Assembly: GCA_031269875.1 (NCBI GenBank) | Contig: JAISYM010000138.1 | Location: 1-39,985, forward strand | Reading direction: 5' to 3' | DNA length: 39,985 bases | Source: Synergistaceae bacterium | GTDB taxonomy: Bacteria; Synergistota; Synergistia; Synergistales; Synergistaceae | In this document: positions 23,428 through 31,656 of the stretch, in pieces | Numbering within the stretch: position 1 is the stretch's first letter | How the letters are laid out: every line of letters starts with the position of its first letter | Made by a program: the position numbers and the translations under genes | Notes under the pieces: model-generated | What the model saw: the letters and a program-made list of their open reading frames with translations, nothing else | Told to the model about the DNA's origin: nothing | The model's database searches: none

Positions 23428-23456
23428 AAAAAAAGCGAGGGATGTTTTCCCCCGCT
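23428..23456 (-). terminator. Rho-independent terminator between tsf and pyrH
   Basis: On the minus strand AGCGGGGGA pairs with TCCCTCGCT around AAAACA, with one mismatched pair, followed by seven Ts. It lies 16 bp past tsf. The conserved gene order would otherwise be one operon, so pyrH-frr expression must depend on read-through or a promoter not clearly seen. Confidence 0.85.
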
Positions 23457-23471
23457 GTCAATCTGGTTTAT

Positions 23472-24062
23472 CTAGTCTCCGATGGAAAATCTGGAGAACC
23501 TGCGAACCAGTATATTTTCACCCATCTTCGCGATCTCCGCCGTTATCAGATCCTTGACCTTCGTCTTCGGATCGCGGATGTAGTTCTGCTCCAGAAGACA
23601 ATTGTCGCCGTAGAAAGCTTTCACCTTGCCCTCGGCGATCTTGTCGAGGATGTTGGCCGGTTTGCCCTCTTCCTGAGCCTGCCTGCGGTAAATCTCCTTT
23701 TCTCTCTCCAGGTCTTCGGACGGGACGTCCTCCGGAGCGATGTAAGAGGGGTTAGCCGCGGCAACCTGCATACAGAGTTCCTTGCCAAGCGCGCCAAACT
23801 CGTCCGTGCGGGCGACGAAGTCCGTCTCGCAGTTCAGCTCGAGGAGTACGCCGATCTTTCCGTTCGTGTGTATATAGCTGAACACGAGGCCCTGCGAAGC
23901 CGCGCGCCCCGCTTTTTTAGCGGCTTTCGCGAGTCCCTTCTCACGAAGGTAGTCTACGGCTTTCTCAACGTCGCAGCACTCCTGCATCGCGTTCTTGCAG
24001 TCCATCATGCCCGCGCCAGTACGGCTCCTCAGTTCCTTTACGGCTTCCATATCAACGGCCAT
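23472..24062 (-). CDS. tsf: Elongation factor Ts
   Basis: Nucleotide exchange factor for EF-Tu. MEAVKELRSRTGAGMMDCKNAM is the N-terminal UBA-like domain, and the core carries GKIGVLLELNCETDFVARTDEF, here in pieces typical of the TDFV motif that contacts EF-Tu. At 196 residues it is the short form with a reduced second core subdomain, as in Thermus and several other phyla. ATG 24062 overlaps the rpsB stop by one base (TAATG), with GGAAGGAG upstream, so the two are translationally coupled. A terminator follows. Confidence 0.96.
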   Translation of the reverse strand: MAVDMEAVKELRSRTGAGMMDCKNAMQECCDVEKAVDYLREKGLAKAAKKAGRAASQGLVFSYIHTNGKIGVLLELNCETDFVARTDEFGALGKELCMQVAAANPSYIAPEDVPSEDLEREKEIYRRQAQEEGKPANILDKIAEGKVKAFYGDNCLLEQNYIRDPKTKVKDLITAEIAKMGENILVRRFSRFSIGD

Positions 24063-24904
24063 TATACAGACTCCTTCCATCCCTTGCGCTCTTCAAGCTC
24101 CTGGTTCACTACCTTTTCTCCGACCTCGGAGTACGTGTCGTGAAGTTTCTCGCGGATTTCGATTACCTCATTATCAGACTCGTCGGCAGTCTCCTCATCA
24201 GGCCTCTCTTCCACGCCGTCAACACCTTGTCTGCCCTCGATAAACGCGCTGGACATGAGGTTCACGATAAGCTCTATCGCCCTTATCGCGTCGTCGTTGC
24301 CGGGGATCGGATAGTCGATGAGTTCAGGGTCGCAGTTCGTGTCCACTATCGCGATAACGGGTATGCCCAGCTTGCGAGCTTCCATGACCGCAATGGTCTC
24401 CCTGCGCGGGTCGATTACGAAAAGGGCGTCCGGCGCTTCTTTCATATCCTTGATGCCAGAGAGGGATTTTTCAAGTTTGTCGCGCTCTTTGCGGAGCTTG
24501 ATGATCTCCTTCTTGGGATATTTGTTGATCGTGCCGTCGGCGTCCATAGACTGAAGCTCGACCATTCGGTTTACGCGCTTGCGTATCGTCGTGAAGTTCG
24601 TGAGAAGGCCGCCAAGCCACCTCTGGTTGATGAAGAACTGACCGGATCGTACGGCTTCGTCGCGAATGGGGTCCTGAGCTTGACGCTTGGTTCCGACGAA
24701 CAGCACGCTGCCGCCGTTTTTAGCAACCTCACGCACGAAGTCGTAGGCACGTTCCAAGCCTTTCACCGTCTTCTGAAGATCGATGATGTAGATGCCGTTT
24801 CTCTCGGTAAAAATATACGGCTTCATCTTCGGGTTCCATCTGCGTGTCTGATGGCCGAAGTGAACGCCGCACTCCAACAGTTGTTTCATATTGACTACGC
24901 CCAA
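24062..24904 (-). CDS. rpsB: Ribosomal protein S2
   Basis: Small-subunit ribosomal protein needed for late 30S assembly and S1 binding. [18 protein letters not shown] and [11 protein letters not shown] are the canonical N-terminal motifs. [11 protein letters not shown] and [16 protein letters not shown] follow in order. The C-terminus has an acidic, glutamate-rich extension of about 50 residues ([14 protein letters not shown]), somewhat longer than usual. The start is TTG 24904: AAGGAGGAG stands six bases before it, and homologues begin MGVV-MKQLLE; an upstream frame to 25027 falls within the structured leader. Length is 280 residues. Confidence 0.96.
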   Translation of the reverse strand: MGVVNMKQLLECGVHFGHQTRRWNPKMKPYIFTERNGIYIIDLQKTVKGLERAYDFVREVAKNGGSVLFVGTKRQAQDPIRDEAVRSGQFFINQRWLGGLLTNFTTIRKRVNRMVELQSMDADGTINKYPKKEIIKLRKERDKLEKSLSGIKDMKEAPDALFVIDPRRETIAVMEARKLGIPVIAIVDTNCDPELIDYPIPGNDDAIRAIELIVNLMSSAFIEGRQGVDGVEERPDEETADESDNEVIEIREKLHDTYSEVGEKVVNQELEERKGWKESV

Positions 24905-24930
24905 TACTATCTCCTCCTTGTTTTTACCTC

Positions 24931-24990
24931 CGCGAGACTCAACCTGCCGACCACCGCTCGAAGCGGCAACGATCAAACAGTCCTCTCGCG
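24931..24990 (-). promoter_or_regulatory. Structured rpsB leader, candidate S2 autoregulatory element
   Basis: CGCGAGA at 24984-24990 can pair with TCTCGCG at 24931-24937 (minus-strand sense), enclosing a hairpin CCGCT-TCG-AGCGG at 24954-24966. A purine-rich ribosome-binding region follows. S2 is known to repress its own leader in enterobacteria and other groups; here the binding is inferred only from position and structure. Confidence 0.45.
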
Positions 24991-25009
24991 TGTGTTTTAA
25001 GCGCGAAGG

Positions 25010-25038
25010 ATTGTAGCATTTATACATAAAAAAGACAA
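25010..25038 (-). promoter_or_regulatory. Sigma-70 promoter of rpsB-tsf
   Basis: On the minus strand TTGTCT (25033-25038) and TACAAT (25010-25015) have a 17-base spacer. The start point near 25003 gives a leader of about 100 nt, which holds the structure at 24931-24990. The T-rich -35 to spacer part, TTGTCTTTTTT, may also serve the end of the SRP RNA. Confidence 0.75.
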
Positions 25039-25061
25039 GGATATTAAGCGCAGAATGTTAA

Positions 25062-25196
25062 GGAATCGGCCCTCCGCTGGAGACCCAGCAACCCAGTGGC
25101 GCCCGAGGAGCTTCGCTTACCGTTGCTTTCTTCCGAACCTGGCGGGATTCACAATTCCTCGCCGCACGGACTGAGCCTCCAGCGAAAGACCGATTC
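25062..25196 (-). ncRNA. ffs: Signal recognition particle RNA (4.5S-like)
   Basis: The minus strand carries the invariant SRP helix-8 core GGTTCGGAAGAAAGCAAC at 25122-25139: the GGAA-type apical tetraloop flanked by the symmetric and asymmetric loops bound by Ffh. It is followed by GGTAAGC and, further on, GGGTTGCTGGGTCTCC, as in bacterial SRP RNAs. The ends pair: GAATCGG with CCGATTC, and CGCTGGAG with CTCCAGCG. The length of about 135 nt lies between the E. coli 4.5S form and the large Bacillus form. The RNA pairs with Ffh to target nascent membrane proteins to FtsY and Sec. A promoter ends 7 bp upstream. Confidence 0.93.
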
Positions 25197-25203
25197 ACAC
25201 GGT

Positions 25204-25232
25204 ATCCTACCATGACGCGGCGAGTATTGCAA
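25204..25232 (-). promoter_or_regulatory. Sigma-70 promoter of the SRP RNA
   Basis: On the minus strand TTGCAA (25227-25232) and TAGGAT (25204-25209) are 17 bases apart. The predicted start at about 25196-25197 coincides with the first paired base of the SRP RNA. Because TTGCAA is palindromic and the divergent promoter lies 25 bp away, both transcription units share this short region. Confidence 0.78.
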
Positions 25233-25256
25233 CTGTGCCGGCATCCGTCCGTGGAG

Positions 25257-25262
25257 TATAAT
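25257..25262 (+). promoter_or_regulatory. -10 element for the small HTH gene
   Basis: A perfect TATAAT lies 31 bases before the TTG start at 25293. No good -35 is seen at the proper distance (TGTGCC at 25234), so this promoter may need an activator. It also rules out the upstream start at 25212. Confidence 0.5.
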
Positions 25263-25292
25263 GACGTTAGGGGAAAGAAAGGAGTGAGCCTG

Positions 25293-25655
25293 TTGGAACA
25301 GAGCGGCAATCAGGAAAACGACAGGGTATCGAGCCTTGTCGACTCACTGGAGATCGTGACGTCCAGGCTTCTTGAAATGACGGTCGCGAATAACCAGATG
25401 GCCACGTCTCAGACGCCTGAACTCAGGAGGTTGTTTGATTCATGGATAAAGTGCGTATCCGATGAGGCGCTTCGGATCGCCAGGGAGGAGAGAACTTTGG
25501 ATATCGGGAAAATTTCGAGGGACATGGGGATATCATCCTCGTCGGTGATATCGCTCCTCGCGTCCCTCGACCGGCGCGGCGAGCTTGCCATAACTCACGT
25601 CATAACCGCCGACGGAGACGGTCGCAACAAGGATATTTGCGACTGCCTGAGCTAG
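25293..25655 (+). CDS. Small predicted winged-helix protein, next to chromate-type transporter
   Basis: A 120-residue protein I cannot name. The N-terminal half is a helical segment, probably coiled (DSLEIVTSRLLEMTVANN). The C-terminal half, LDIGKISRDMGISSSSVISL and LLASLDRRGELAITHV, reads like a winged helix: helix, turn, helix, then a beta hairpin. Start TTG 25293 has AAAGGAG eight bases upstream and lies downstream of the TATAAT at 25257. The chromate-family genes start 15 bp after its stop, so it may be their local regulator. It could also act on the divergent SRP RNA promoter. Both are inferences. Confidence 0.65.
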   Translation: MEQSGNQENDRVSSLVDSLEIVTSRLLEMTVANNQMATSQTPELRRLFDSWIKCVSDEALRIAREERTLDIGKISRDMGISSSSVISLLASLDRRGELAITHVITADGDGRNKDICDCLS

Positions 25656-25670
25656 GCGGTCAAAGAAAAA

Positions 25671-26204
25671 ATGCGTGAAATTGCTGAAATATTCGCCGTT
25701 TTTTTTAAGATTGGGGCGGTAACCTTTGGCGGAGGTTATACAGTCCTTCCTCTTATGCAGAAGGATATAGCCCTCGATCGTAAATGGGCCTCGAATGAGG
25801 AAATAATCGACTATTACGCGATAAGCCAGAGTATGCCGGGCATAATATGCGTCAATATGTCCATGCTGATAGGGTACAGACGAAAAAAAATCCCGGGGCT
25901 GCTCGCGGCCGGGCTGGGCGTATCCGTCCCGTCGCTGATCATTATTTTAATGGCAGCGATGTTCCTCAAAAATTTCTTATATCTTGATTCCGTACAGCAC
26001 GCCTTTAACGGAATCAAGGTCGCGGTAGCCGTCCTTATATGCGAAGCGGTTCTGAATATGTGGAAGAGCGGAGTCAAGGACTGGGCAGGCAGGCTGATTT
26101 TCGCCGTCACCCTCGCGATCTTCGCCTGTGTCGAAATTTCTCCGGCGTATACGGTCGTCGCGGGCGCGCTTGCCGGAATCCTCATAATGAGGAGGTCGGC
26201 GTGA
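25671..26204 (+). CDS. Chromate-family transporter, first half
   Basis: Membrane protein of 177 residues from the CHR (ChrA) family, which in many bacteria occurs as a single domain encoded twice in tandem. FKIGAVTFGGGYTVLPLMQ and the YAISQSMPGIICVN segment are the family signatures of the first transmembrane region. About five hydrophobic spans are seen. Known relatives export chromate, but many short CHR pairs are of unknown substrate. The stop overlaps the start of the second half by one base (TGATG), so the two are made together and likely form a heterodimer. The first methionine at 25671 follows AAAGAAAAA; the ribosome site is weak. Confidence 0.9.
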   Translation: MREIAEIFAVFFKIGAVTFGGGYTVLPLMQKDIALDRKWASNEEIIDYYAISQSMPGIICVNMSMLIGYRRKKIPGLLAAGLGVSVPSLIIILMAAMFLKNFLYLDSVQHAFNGIKVAVAVLICEAVLNMWKSGVKDWAGRLIFAVTLAIFACVEISPAYTVVAGALAGILIMRRSA

Positions 26205-26767
26205 TGGTCTACGCTTCGCTCATCTTCGAATTTTTAAAGATAGGTGTTTTTTCGATAGGTGGCGGACTCGCGACGCTTCCGTTCCTCTACGATCTCGCGG
26301 ATAAATACGATTGGTTCACCAGGGAGACGCTGATCGATATGATAGCGGTCTCGGAGTCGACTCCCGGTCCGATTGGCCTGAATATGGCCACTTACGCCGG
26401 TTACGCGGCCGGTGGCGTCCCGGGCGGCGTCGCGGCGACTCTCTCTCTTATAACGCCTTCTTTTTTCTTTATTATTCTGATCGTCAAAATTCTGGATAAA
26501 TTCAAAGAAAATAAACTCGTAAAATCCGCTTTTTATGGTATAAGGCCCGCGGTGACCGCGTTAATCGCGTCCGCCGCGATCGAGATATTGAGAATTGCCC
26601 TATTTAGGACTCAAGATTTTATTGACACCAAGAATCTTTCTGATATCCTTAAGTACGGGAATGTTGCGCTGTTTATTATTATATTTTACCTGATCAGAAA
26701 GTTGGGGGGGCACCCGGTTTTTTATATATGCGGAGCCGCCGTGTTTGGTTATTTGTTAAACTTATGA
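26204..26767 (+). CDS. Chromate-family transporter, second half
   Basis: Second CHR-domain protein, 187 residues. FLKIGVFSIGGGLATLPFLYD and SESTPGPIGLNMATYAGY, each here quoted in part, match the CHR signatures seen in the first half but with the usual differences between the N- and C-type domains, including the pair of prolines in TPGPIG. ATG 26204 overlaps the previous stop by one base and has GGAGG 11 bases upstream. Transcription probably starts at 25270. The chemical cargo is uncertain: chromate, sulfate or another oxyanion. The opposite topologies of the two halves make an antiparallel dimer likely. Confidence 0.9.
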   Translation: MVYASLIFEFLKIGVFSIGGGLATLPFLYDLADKYDWFTRETLIDMIAVSESTPGPIGLNMATYAGYAAGGVPGGVAATLSLITPSFFFIILIVKILDKFKENKLVKSAFYGIRPAVTALIASAAIEILRIALFRTQDFIDTKNLSDILKYGNVALFIIIFYLIRKLGGHPVFYICGAAVFGYLLNL

Positions 26768-26804
26768 AATTAAATATTTTGCCTGGGTAATCTGTTTATA
26801 TTTC

Positions 26805-26834
26805 TTGACAGCAATAGTATGTTTGTGATTATAT
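26805..26834 (+). promoter_or_regulatory. Sigma-70 promoter of pilMNOPQ
   Basis: A perfect TTGACA at 26805-26810 is followed, after 17 to 18 bases, by ATTATAT at 26828-26834. The start would be near 26841, giving a leader of about 80 nt before pilM. The gap 26768-26919 shows no gene. Confidence 0.6.
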
Positions 26835-26919
26835 CTTTAATGTAACGGGTCATCTTTTTCGGTTTAATAGCCCGGTTATCTAAAGCCGTTTCAGCTCCAC
26901 TAAAGAAGGAGGCGCCTGC

Positions 26920-27885
26920 ATGGGATTGTTAAGCAAGAAGGCAAGCGGCACGCGGGCCGGACTGTTTGTTTATGGCGGGGTCATGCAATATGTCGAGATC
27001 TCCGAAATGGGCAGGGGGGTATATCGGGTCGAGCAGTGTATAGACGCCCCCTATGATCTTGGCGAGGTGGGGGGAGAGCTCTTTTCAACACAGAAGAAGA
27101 TAGAGGAAAACTTGAGGGCGCTTAAAAAGGCCATAGGAAAAAAGTGGGCCAGTAGGGTTTACGCCGGGATTCAGTCTAAGGATGTTCTCCTTCGCACGTT
27201 TGAACTGCCGCAAATGAGCATAGATGACGCAAGGGACGCCTTCAGATATGAATTCGACAAGTTCTTCCCTATACCGGTCGACGAGGCCGTTTATGACGTC
27301 ACCTTTATCGACAGGCCGCGGCGTGACGATGTCGCCCCCGGCACGTTTGTCGACTGCATTGCGGCGGCCGTGAGAAGCTCGACGGTCGAAAACCTGATGA
27401 TGGCGGCCCAGCGCGTGGATATAAAACTCGGCGGGATAGAACCGTCTCCCGTGGCGATGCTCCGTTGTCTGATGGGTCCGGCGGCGCCGCAGGGTTTTAA
27501 CGTATATGCCCTGGCCGGCGTCGTGAGCAGCATAATTGTCGCTACGTACAGGGATAATGGCATCGTCTACAGGAACACGACGCAATCCTTCGCCACCGAG
27601 GACACCTCCGGGCGCACAATAGATAACTTTACCAGGGATCTCCAGGCTACGGTCAACTTCGCTTCCACGCAGATGAGGGGTTTCTCGGCCGAAAAGATTT
27701 ATATAGGCGGTTACGGCGCGAACCAGGGGGAAGCGATAAACGCGAGTGTCTCTGAGGCGGTGAACTGTCCGGTGTCGATAGTGAATCCGTGGAAAACATG
27801 GAATATAGCAAACCCGCCGACGCAGCAGTATGGGTGGGAAGTGGCGCTTGGGCTTGCTCTCAGACCCGGTGTGGAGGTGAGGTAA
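26920..27885 (+). CDS. pilM: PilM-like actin-fold pilus assembly protein
   Basis: Cytoplasmic actin-like ATPase-fold protein of the type IV pilus inner-membrane platform, 321 residues. PilM binds the N-terminus of PilN at the cytosolic face. Family features include LRTFELPQMSIDDARDAFRYE with the helix before KFFPIPVDEAVYDV, a segment strongly typical of PilM. The end, GWEVALGLALRPG, also matches. It is the first gene in the order pilM-N-O-P-Q. The start ATG 26920 follows AAGGAGG. The nucleotide-binding motifs are diverged, as is usual when there is no clear ATPase activity. Confidence 0.88.
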   Translation: MGLLSKKASGTRAGLFVYGGVMQYVEISEMGRGVYRVEQCIDAPYDLGEVGGELFSTQKKIEENLRALKKAIGKKWASRVYAGIQSKDVLLRTFELPQMSIDDARDAFRYEFDKFFPIPVDEAVYDVTFIDRPRRDDVAPGTFVDCIAAAVRSSTVENLMMAAQRVDIKLGGIEPSPVAMLRCLMGPAAPQGFNVYALAGVVSSIIVATYRDNGIVYRNTTQSFATEDTSGRTIDNFTRDLQATVNFASTQMRGFSAEKIYIGGYGANQGEAINASVSEAVNCPVSIVNPWKTWNIANPPTQQYGWEVALGLALRPGVEVR

Positions 27886-27888
27886 GAG

Positions 27889-28560
27889 ATGCAGGTGCTC
27901 TTCGATTTAAGACCGCAGCACCTCGTACAGGTTCAGGATCAAAAGTTCGACCTAATGAGAGTTTTGGTCGTGGTTCTGTTCGTCGGTTTTGTGGTCGTGT
28001 CAATATTCAACATCGCTAATATGATGCTGAGGCTCAGGGGCCTGAACGCGGAGCTGGACGCCCAAAGAGCGGAGTCGTCCAGTGTCGGCGCGAGTATTTC
28101 CAACCTCGACACTAAGATTGCCACGTTCAGGGAGGCAAGGGAGAGAATAAGAGCTTACTTAGAGTTTACGAGGCAGGATCTGCCCACGGTTGAATTTCTC
28201 TCTGGGCTCGAAGGCGCGGTTAATTCCGGGCTGAAGGTGACCAACTTGGACATCCGCCAGGGCAGCGTAACTTTGCGCGGTTCCGGCATAACGGATCAGG
28301 ACGTAATGGATTTTGTAAACGGACTGGACAGCATGAAATACATGATAACGAAAGTCGACCCGCCCAGCATGACCAAGAGTACTTTGAACAATGTCCTCAT
28401 TACTGATTTTGCCTTGAGCTGCAACATAAAATCTGTCACCGCTATCGGCGAGGCGTTACCCGATATATTGAACATACGAACAACTCCAGCCGAAGAGATG
28501 CCTCGGCCCGATACGGAGGGGCAGGCGCCGGTCCAGGGAGAGGAGACTCCGGTACAATGA
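27889..28560 (+). CDS. pilN: PilN-like inner-membrane pilus assembly protein
   Basis: Bitopic inner-membrane protein, 223 residues. A short cytosolic start (MQVLFDLRPQ, corresponding to the INLLP PilM-binding motif of classical PilN) precedes one hydrophobic span at about residues 25-45. A coiled coil follows at about 46-100, then a ferredoxin-like fold in the periplasm. The C-terminus is proline and glutamate rich. PilN forms dimers with PilO that align the platform with the secretin. It starts 3 bp after pilM, with GGAGGTGAGG upstream, and overlaps pilO by four bases. Confidence 0.82.
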   Translation: MQVLFDLRPQHLVQVQDQKFDLMRVLVVVLFVGFVVVSIFNIANMMLRLRGLNAELDAQRAESSSVGASISNLDTKIATFREARERIRAYLEFTRQDLPTVEFLSGLEGAVNSGLKVTNLDIRQGSVTLRGSGITDQDVMDFVNGLDSMKYMITKVDPPSMTKSTLNNVLITDFALSCNIKSVTAIGEALPDILNIRTTPAEEMPRPDTEGQAPVQGEETPVQ

Positions 28561-29075
28561 AAACCCAGCAGCAGCAAAGAATTTACGGCTTTTTGATAGC
28601 GTTGACGGTCATTCTCCTGGTGCTGGCTCAGGTTCTGCTGCTTCAGACGCTCAAAAAGGTGACGGGCGACCTGATCGGGGCCAAAAATCAGGTGAACAGC
28701 CAGAAGAAGACGCTCAATGATCGGAACGCTCTTGTAAGCGGGTATTCAAAATTCACGGAGGCGCTGCAGCTTCCGGGCAGACAGGACGCGTCCTTCCCAG
28801 CCACCGAGCTGGACCTCTATAACATGGTAGAAAACATAATGATCGCCCGCTCCATCGAGCACACCAATACATCTGCGTCAGGCGGTCAGAACGCGCCCGG
28901 AAGCGAATTGAGGCTCAGGATTACGTTTAACGGGTCGTATTATAATATATTGAAGCTGCTGGCTGAATTTCGGGCTACGCAATTCGTGATAAGGGTAGCC
29001 GATTTCAGCCTGTCAGGGCAGATCGACGGCAAGGTATCTGGCTCCCTGACGATCATAAGCAGGATACGAAGTTAG
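28557..29075 (+). CDS. pilO: PilO-like pilus assembly protein
   Basis: Bitopic inner-membrane protein of 172 residues with the same plan as PilN: a brief cytosolic start, a hydrophobic span at about 10-30 (IALTVILLVLAQVLLLQTL), a coiled-coil stretch containing KNQVNSQKKTLNDRN, and a periplasmic alpha/beta domain with FNGSYYNILKLLAEFRAT, typical of PilO. It pairs with PilN in the alignment complex. ATG 28557 overlaps the pilN stop by four bases. Identity rests on architecture and order more than on sequence motifs. Confidence 0.82.
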   Translation: MKTQQQQRIYGFLIALTVILLVLAQVLLLQTLKKVTGDLIGAKNQVNSQKKTLNDRNALVSGYSKFTEALQLPGRQDASFPATELDLYNMVENIMIARSIEHTNTSASGGQNAPGSELRLRITFNGSYYNILKLLAEFRATQFVIRVADFSLSGQIDGKVSGSLTIISRIRS

Positions 29076-29087
29076 GGAGGGGCAAAT

Positions 29088-29705
29088 ATGGCAGAGGCGG
29101 CAGCTAAAAAATCCAGCGGGCTTCTCTCTAAGTCGTCGGCTCCAGCGACGAGGGTAAAGACAACAAAGTCTGGCAAGAATGGACAGATTGTGATACTTCT
29201 TCTATTGCTCGTGTGTTTCGTGGCAAGCCTTTATTTTTTCAAGCAGACGGTGGACGCGGTTGAGAGATCTTCGAATATACCGGAGCACATTCCGTCGGAA
29301 CCGAGTCAGGAGGTCGTAAATGAATCGGTCGAGGTAGAGAAGCTCGGGAATGATCTCAGCGGAATGACCTCGTCGACGAGCTTGGCGATGCAGACGGCGA
29401 GCATGGCAGAGCAGATCGCCAGGCTGCCTGTTGCGTCTTCGTCGACGCTCTCACCGCCTCCGCCTCCGCAGGAGATACGGGAGGAAATATTTCAACCAGA
29501 CCCGCCTGTAATGCGAGTCAAGGCCGTTATGATAACGGAGGGGGACAGCGTGGCTATCGTAGATATTGTGGGAGAGGAATCCGGGTTGATTGTTCGCCGG
29601 GGAAGTAAGTTCTCAAGCGGCACTGCCAGGGTTACAAAAATAGATTCGAAGGGTGTGACGTTTACATGGATGAAAAAGAGTTACGCGGTGGCGGTAGAAA
29701 GATGA
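29088..29705 (+). CDS. PilP-like or related periplasmic pilus protein
   Basis: A 205-residue protein with a cytosolic basic region (residues 1-40), a single span at about 42-62 (IVILLLLLVCFVASLYFF), a long low-complexity linker with PPPPP at about 125, and a small C-terminal beta domain carrying GEESGLIVRRGSKF and GVTFTWMKK. In gene order it takes the place of PilP, which links PilNO to the secretin PilQ. It differs from PilP of proteobacteria, a lipoprotein, because it has an uncleaved membrane anchor and no lipobox. ATG 29088 follows GGGAGGGG. It overlaps pilQ by four bases. Confidence 0.68.
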   Translation: MAEAAAKKSSGLLSKSSAPATRVKTTKSGKNGQIVILLLLLVCFVASLYFFKQTVDAVERSSNIPEHIPSEPSQEVVNESVEVEKLGNDLSGMTSSTSLAMQTASMAEQIARLPVASSSTLSPPPPPQEIREEIFQPDPPVMRVKAVMITEGDSVAIVDIVGEESGLIVRRGSKFSSGTARVTKIDSKGVTFTWMKKSYAVAVER

Positions 29706-31642
29706 CGAAGCCTGCAAGAAAGGGACTTGTCCGGTGTCTTTCCATTCGCGTTCTGCTGTTGGCGGCGCTTTTTACCGCGATTTCGGCCTTTGCCTCATCC
29801 GCGTTCGCATCCGACGAAGGCTCGTCCCCGTACGGTGACGACAGAGCATTCTTCCTTCCGTCGCCCAAAGGGGTCGATGTGCCTCCCGACGTGACGTCGG
29901 TCGCGGGTACGCCTCAGCCGATAATAGCGGGCATCAAAGTTACGCAGCTCGGTTCGGACGCTCTCCAGCTAAGTCTGCGCGGGCGTATGATCCCCTTACC
30001 GCGCCAGGTGTCGGCGCCGGGAGAGAACCAGCTCGTGATACAGTTTGACAGGATCGGCTTCCCTCAGGTCACGGACAAGCTGGACTGGTGGGAAGATTAC
30101 GAGTGGGATGTTCTGAGACTGCCTCCCCCCGGCCATAATACATGGTGGAAGCAGTATGAATTTCCCCTCTTGAACAGGATCAACGCCGAGAAGTATGGAG
30201 ACGAGGGCGTCCGGCTTACCTTTACGACGAGCAAGCCGCTCGTGATAGGCTCGGTGGAGGGTCTTCCCGGAAACGACAACATGTCCCTTGTCTTGAAGGC
30301 CTATGTTCCTTCTAAGCCGGAACCGGATCCGGTCAAACCGGTCGTTCACGGCAAAGGGGACCCGCTTGGAATAAAGAGCCCGGTCACTCTCCAGTTGAGG
30401 GATGTGGAGTTGAAGTCCGTCTTTATGATGCTCGCGGATACCCAGAGGCTGAATCTGTTCCTGGATCCGTCTGTTCCGGATATGACGATACCGTCCATTA
30501 TTTTTAACGGCGTACCCTTCAACGAGGCCTTCTCCTATCTCCTCAGAGTGGCTGAACTGAGTTACTCCATGACAGGCAATACCCTTGTCGTCGGGAAAAC
30601 GGAGAGCCTCGGGACCCTGCTCGACAAAAACATCACGAGAGGTTATACCCTTGGCTACGCGATCGACGACGGCGGACAGATCCGCTCAGATGTCACAGCG
30701 GCTCTCACAGGGCTTATCCCCCTCGCCAAGCCGCCAACCATCGACAGCAGAAACAGGACGCTTTACGTTACGGCCACTGAAGAACAGCACAGGGAGATAG
30801 CCGGAATTCTGGATAAGCTCGACTCTCCCGGAAAGCAGATAATGATTCAGGCGAGGATCGTGGAGGTTAACGACGACGCGCTGCAGGATCTCCAGCAGGT
30901 GATCTCCGCAGTCTATGACAGGTGGCTCATGAACTTCTCGAACGCAGGCGTTCGCGTTGGCTTTAACCGGAGCAACCGGGCGATGGAGCCTGCTGACATG
31001 AATCTCCCTTATGGAGGCTCTGATCTCAGCAACCCGGTCGTAGTTACAAACACGATGCTCGATGGGGTTGAGAAGACCCTTATGGTAGGGTTGAACGCCC
31101 TTGAAACCAAAAACAAAGGCAAGGTGCTGGCTCACCCGTCAGTTATAGCGATTGACGGGCAGGAGGCTAAGGTCACGCTCAAGACAAATTTGAAATACCC
31201 GACCGGCACCGACTCGAGCGGCAACACATCCTACGCGACGGAGAGCGTCGGCCCGGAACTTACCTTTACGCCGACAATAGGGCGCGATGGGTGGATAACC
31301 ATCAATATAAATATAAATACCGGCAACGTCGTTCAGTTCATTGTCACGGGCTTCAACTCCCAGATCCCAGTCACGGCGACAAGAGACGTGACAACCGTTG
31401 TCCGCGTCCGCGACGGCGAACCGTTCGCGGTCGGCGGACTTTATCAGGAGACGAAATCCACGGCGCGCAGACGTATTCCGGTGGTGGGTTACATTCCGCT
31501 GCTTGGAGAGCTCTTTACCACGAGGAATGAGACTCACAACAAATCTGAGGTCGCTATGATAATCATACCGTATATACTCAACGTATCGGATGAGGGCATC
31601 AAGACGTTCGACCTTCAAAAGTCTCAGCTGTCGACACGATAA
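29702..31642 (+). CDS. pilQ: PilQ-type secretin
   Basis: Outer-membrane secretin of 646 residues that forms the channel for a type IV pilus or a related fibre. After a signal peptide (cleavage near residue 35, in AFASSAFASDE) comes an AMIN-like domain (about 60-180). Secretin N0/N1 domains follow: VTLQLRDVELKSVFMMLADT, YSMTGNTLVVGKTESL. The C-terminal secretin core is recognised by LAHPSVIAIDGQEAKV, GPELTFTPTIGRDG and IPVVGYIPLLGELF, then PYIL. Start ATG 29702 overlaps the preceding stop as ATGA; ATG 29666 in the same frame has no ribosome site. Its presence is good evidence for an outer membrane. Confidence 0.94.
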   Translation: MTKPARKGLVRCLSIRVLLLAALFTAISAFASSAFASDEGSSPYGDDRAFFLPSPKGVDVPPDVTSVAGTPQPIIAGIKVTQLGSDALQLSLRGRMIPLPRQVSAPGENQLVIQFDRIGFPQVTDKLDWWEDYEWDVLRLPPPGHNTWWKQYEFPLLNRINAEKYGDEGVRLTFTTSKPLVIGSVEGLPGNDNMSLVLKAYVPSKPEPDPVKPVVHGKGDPLGIKSPVTLQLRDVELKSVFMMLADTQRLNLFLDPSVPDMTIPSIIFNGVPFNEAFSYLLRVAELSYSMTGNTLVVGKTESLGTLLDKNITRGYTLGYAIDDGGQIRSDVTAALTGLIPLAKPPTIDSRNRTLYVTATEEQHREIAGILDKLDSPGKQIMIQARIVEVNDDALQDLQQVISAVYDRWLMNFSNAGVRVGFNRSNRAMEPADMNLPYGGSDLSNPVVVTNTMLDGVEKTLMVGLNALETKNKGKVLAHPSVIAIDGQEAKVTLKTNLKYPTGTDSSGNTSYATESVGPELTFTPTIGRDGWITINININTGNVVQFIVTGFNSQIPVTATRDVTTVVRVRDGEPFAVGGLYQETKSTARRRIPVVGYIPLLGELFTTRNETHNKSEVAMIIIPYILNVSDEGIKTFDLQKSQLSTR

Positions 31643-31656
31643 GTACGCTCACTAAA

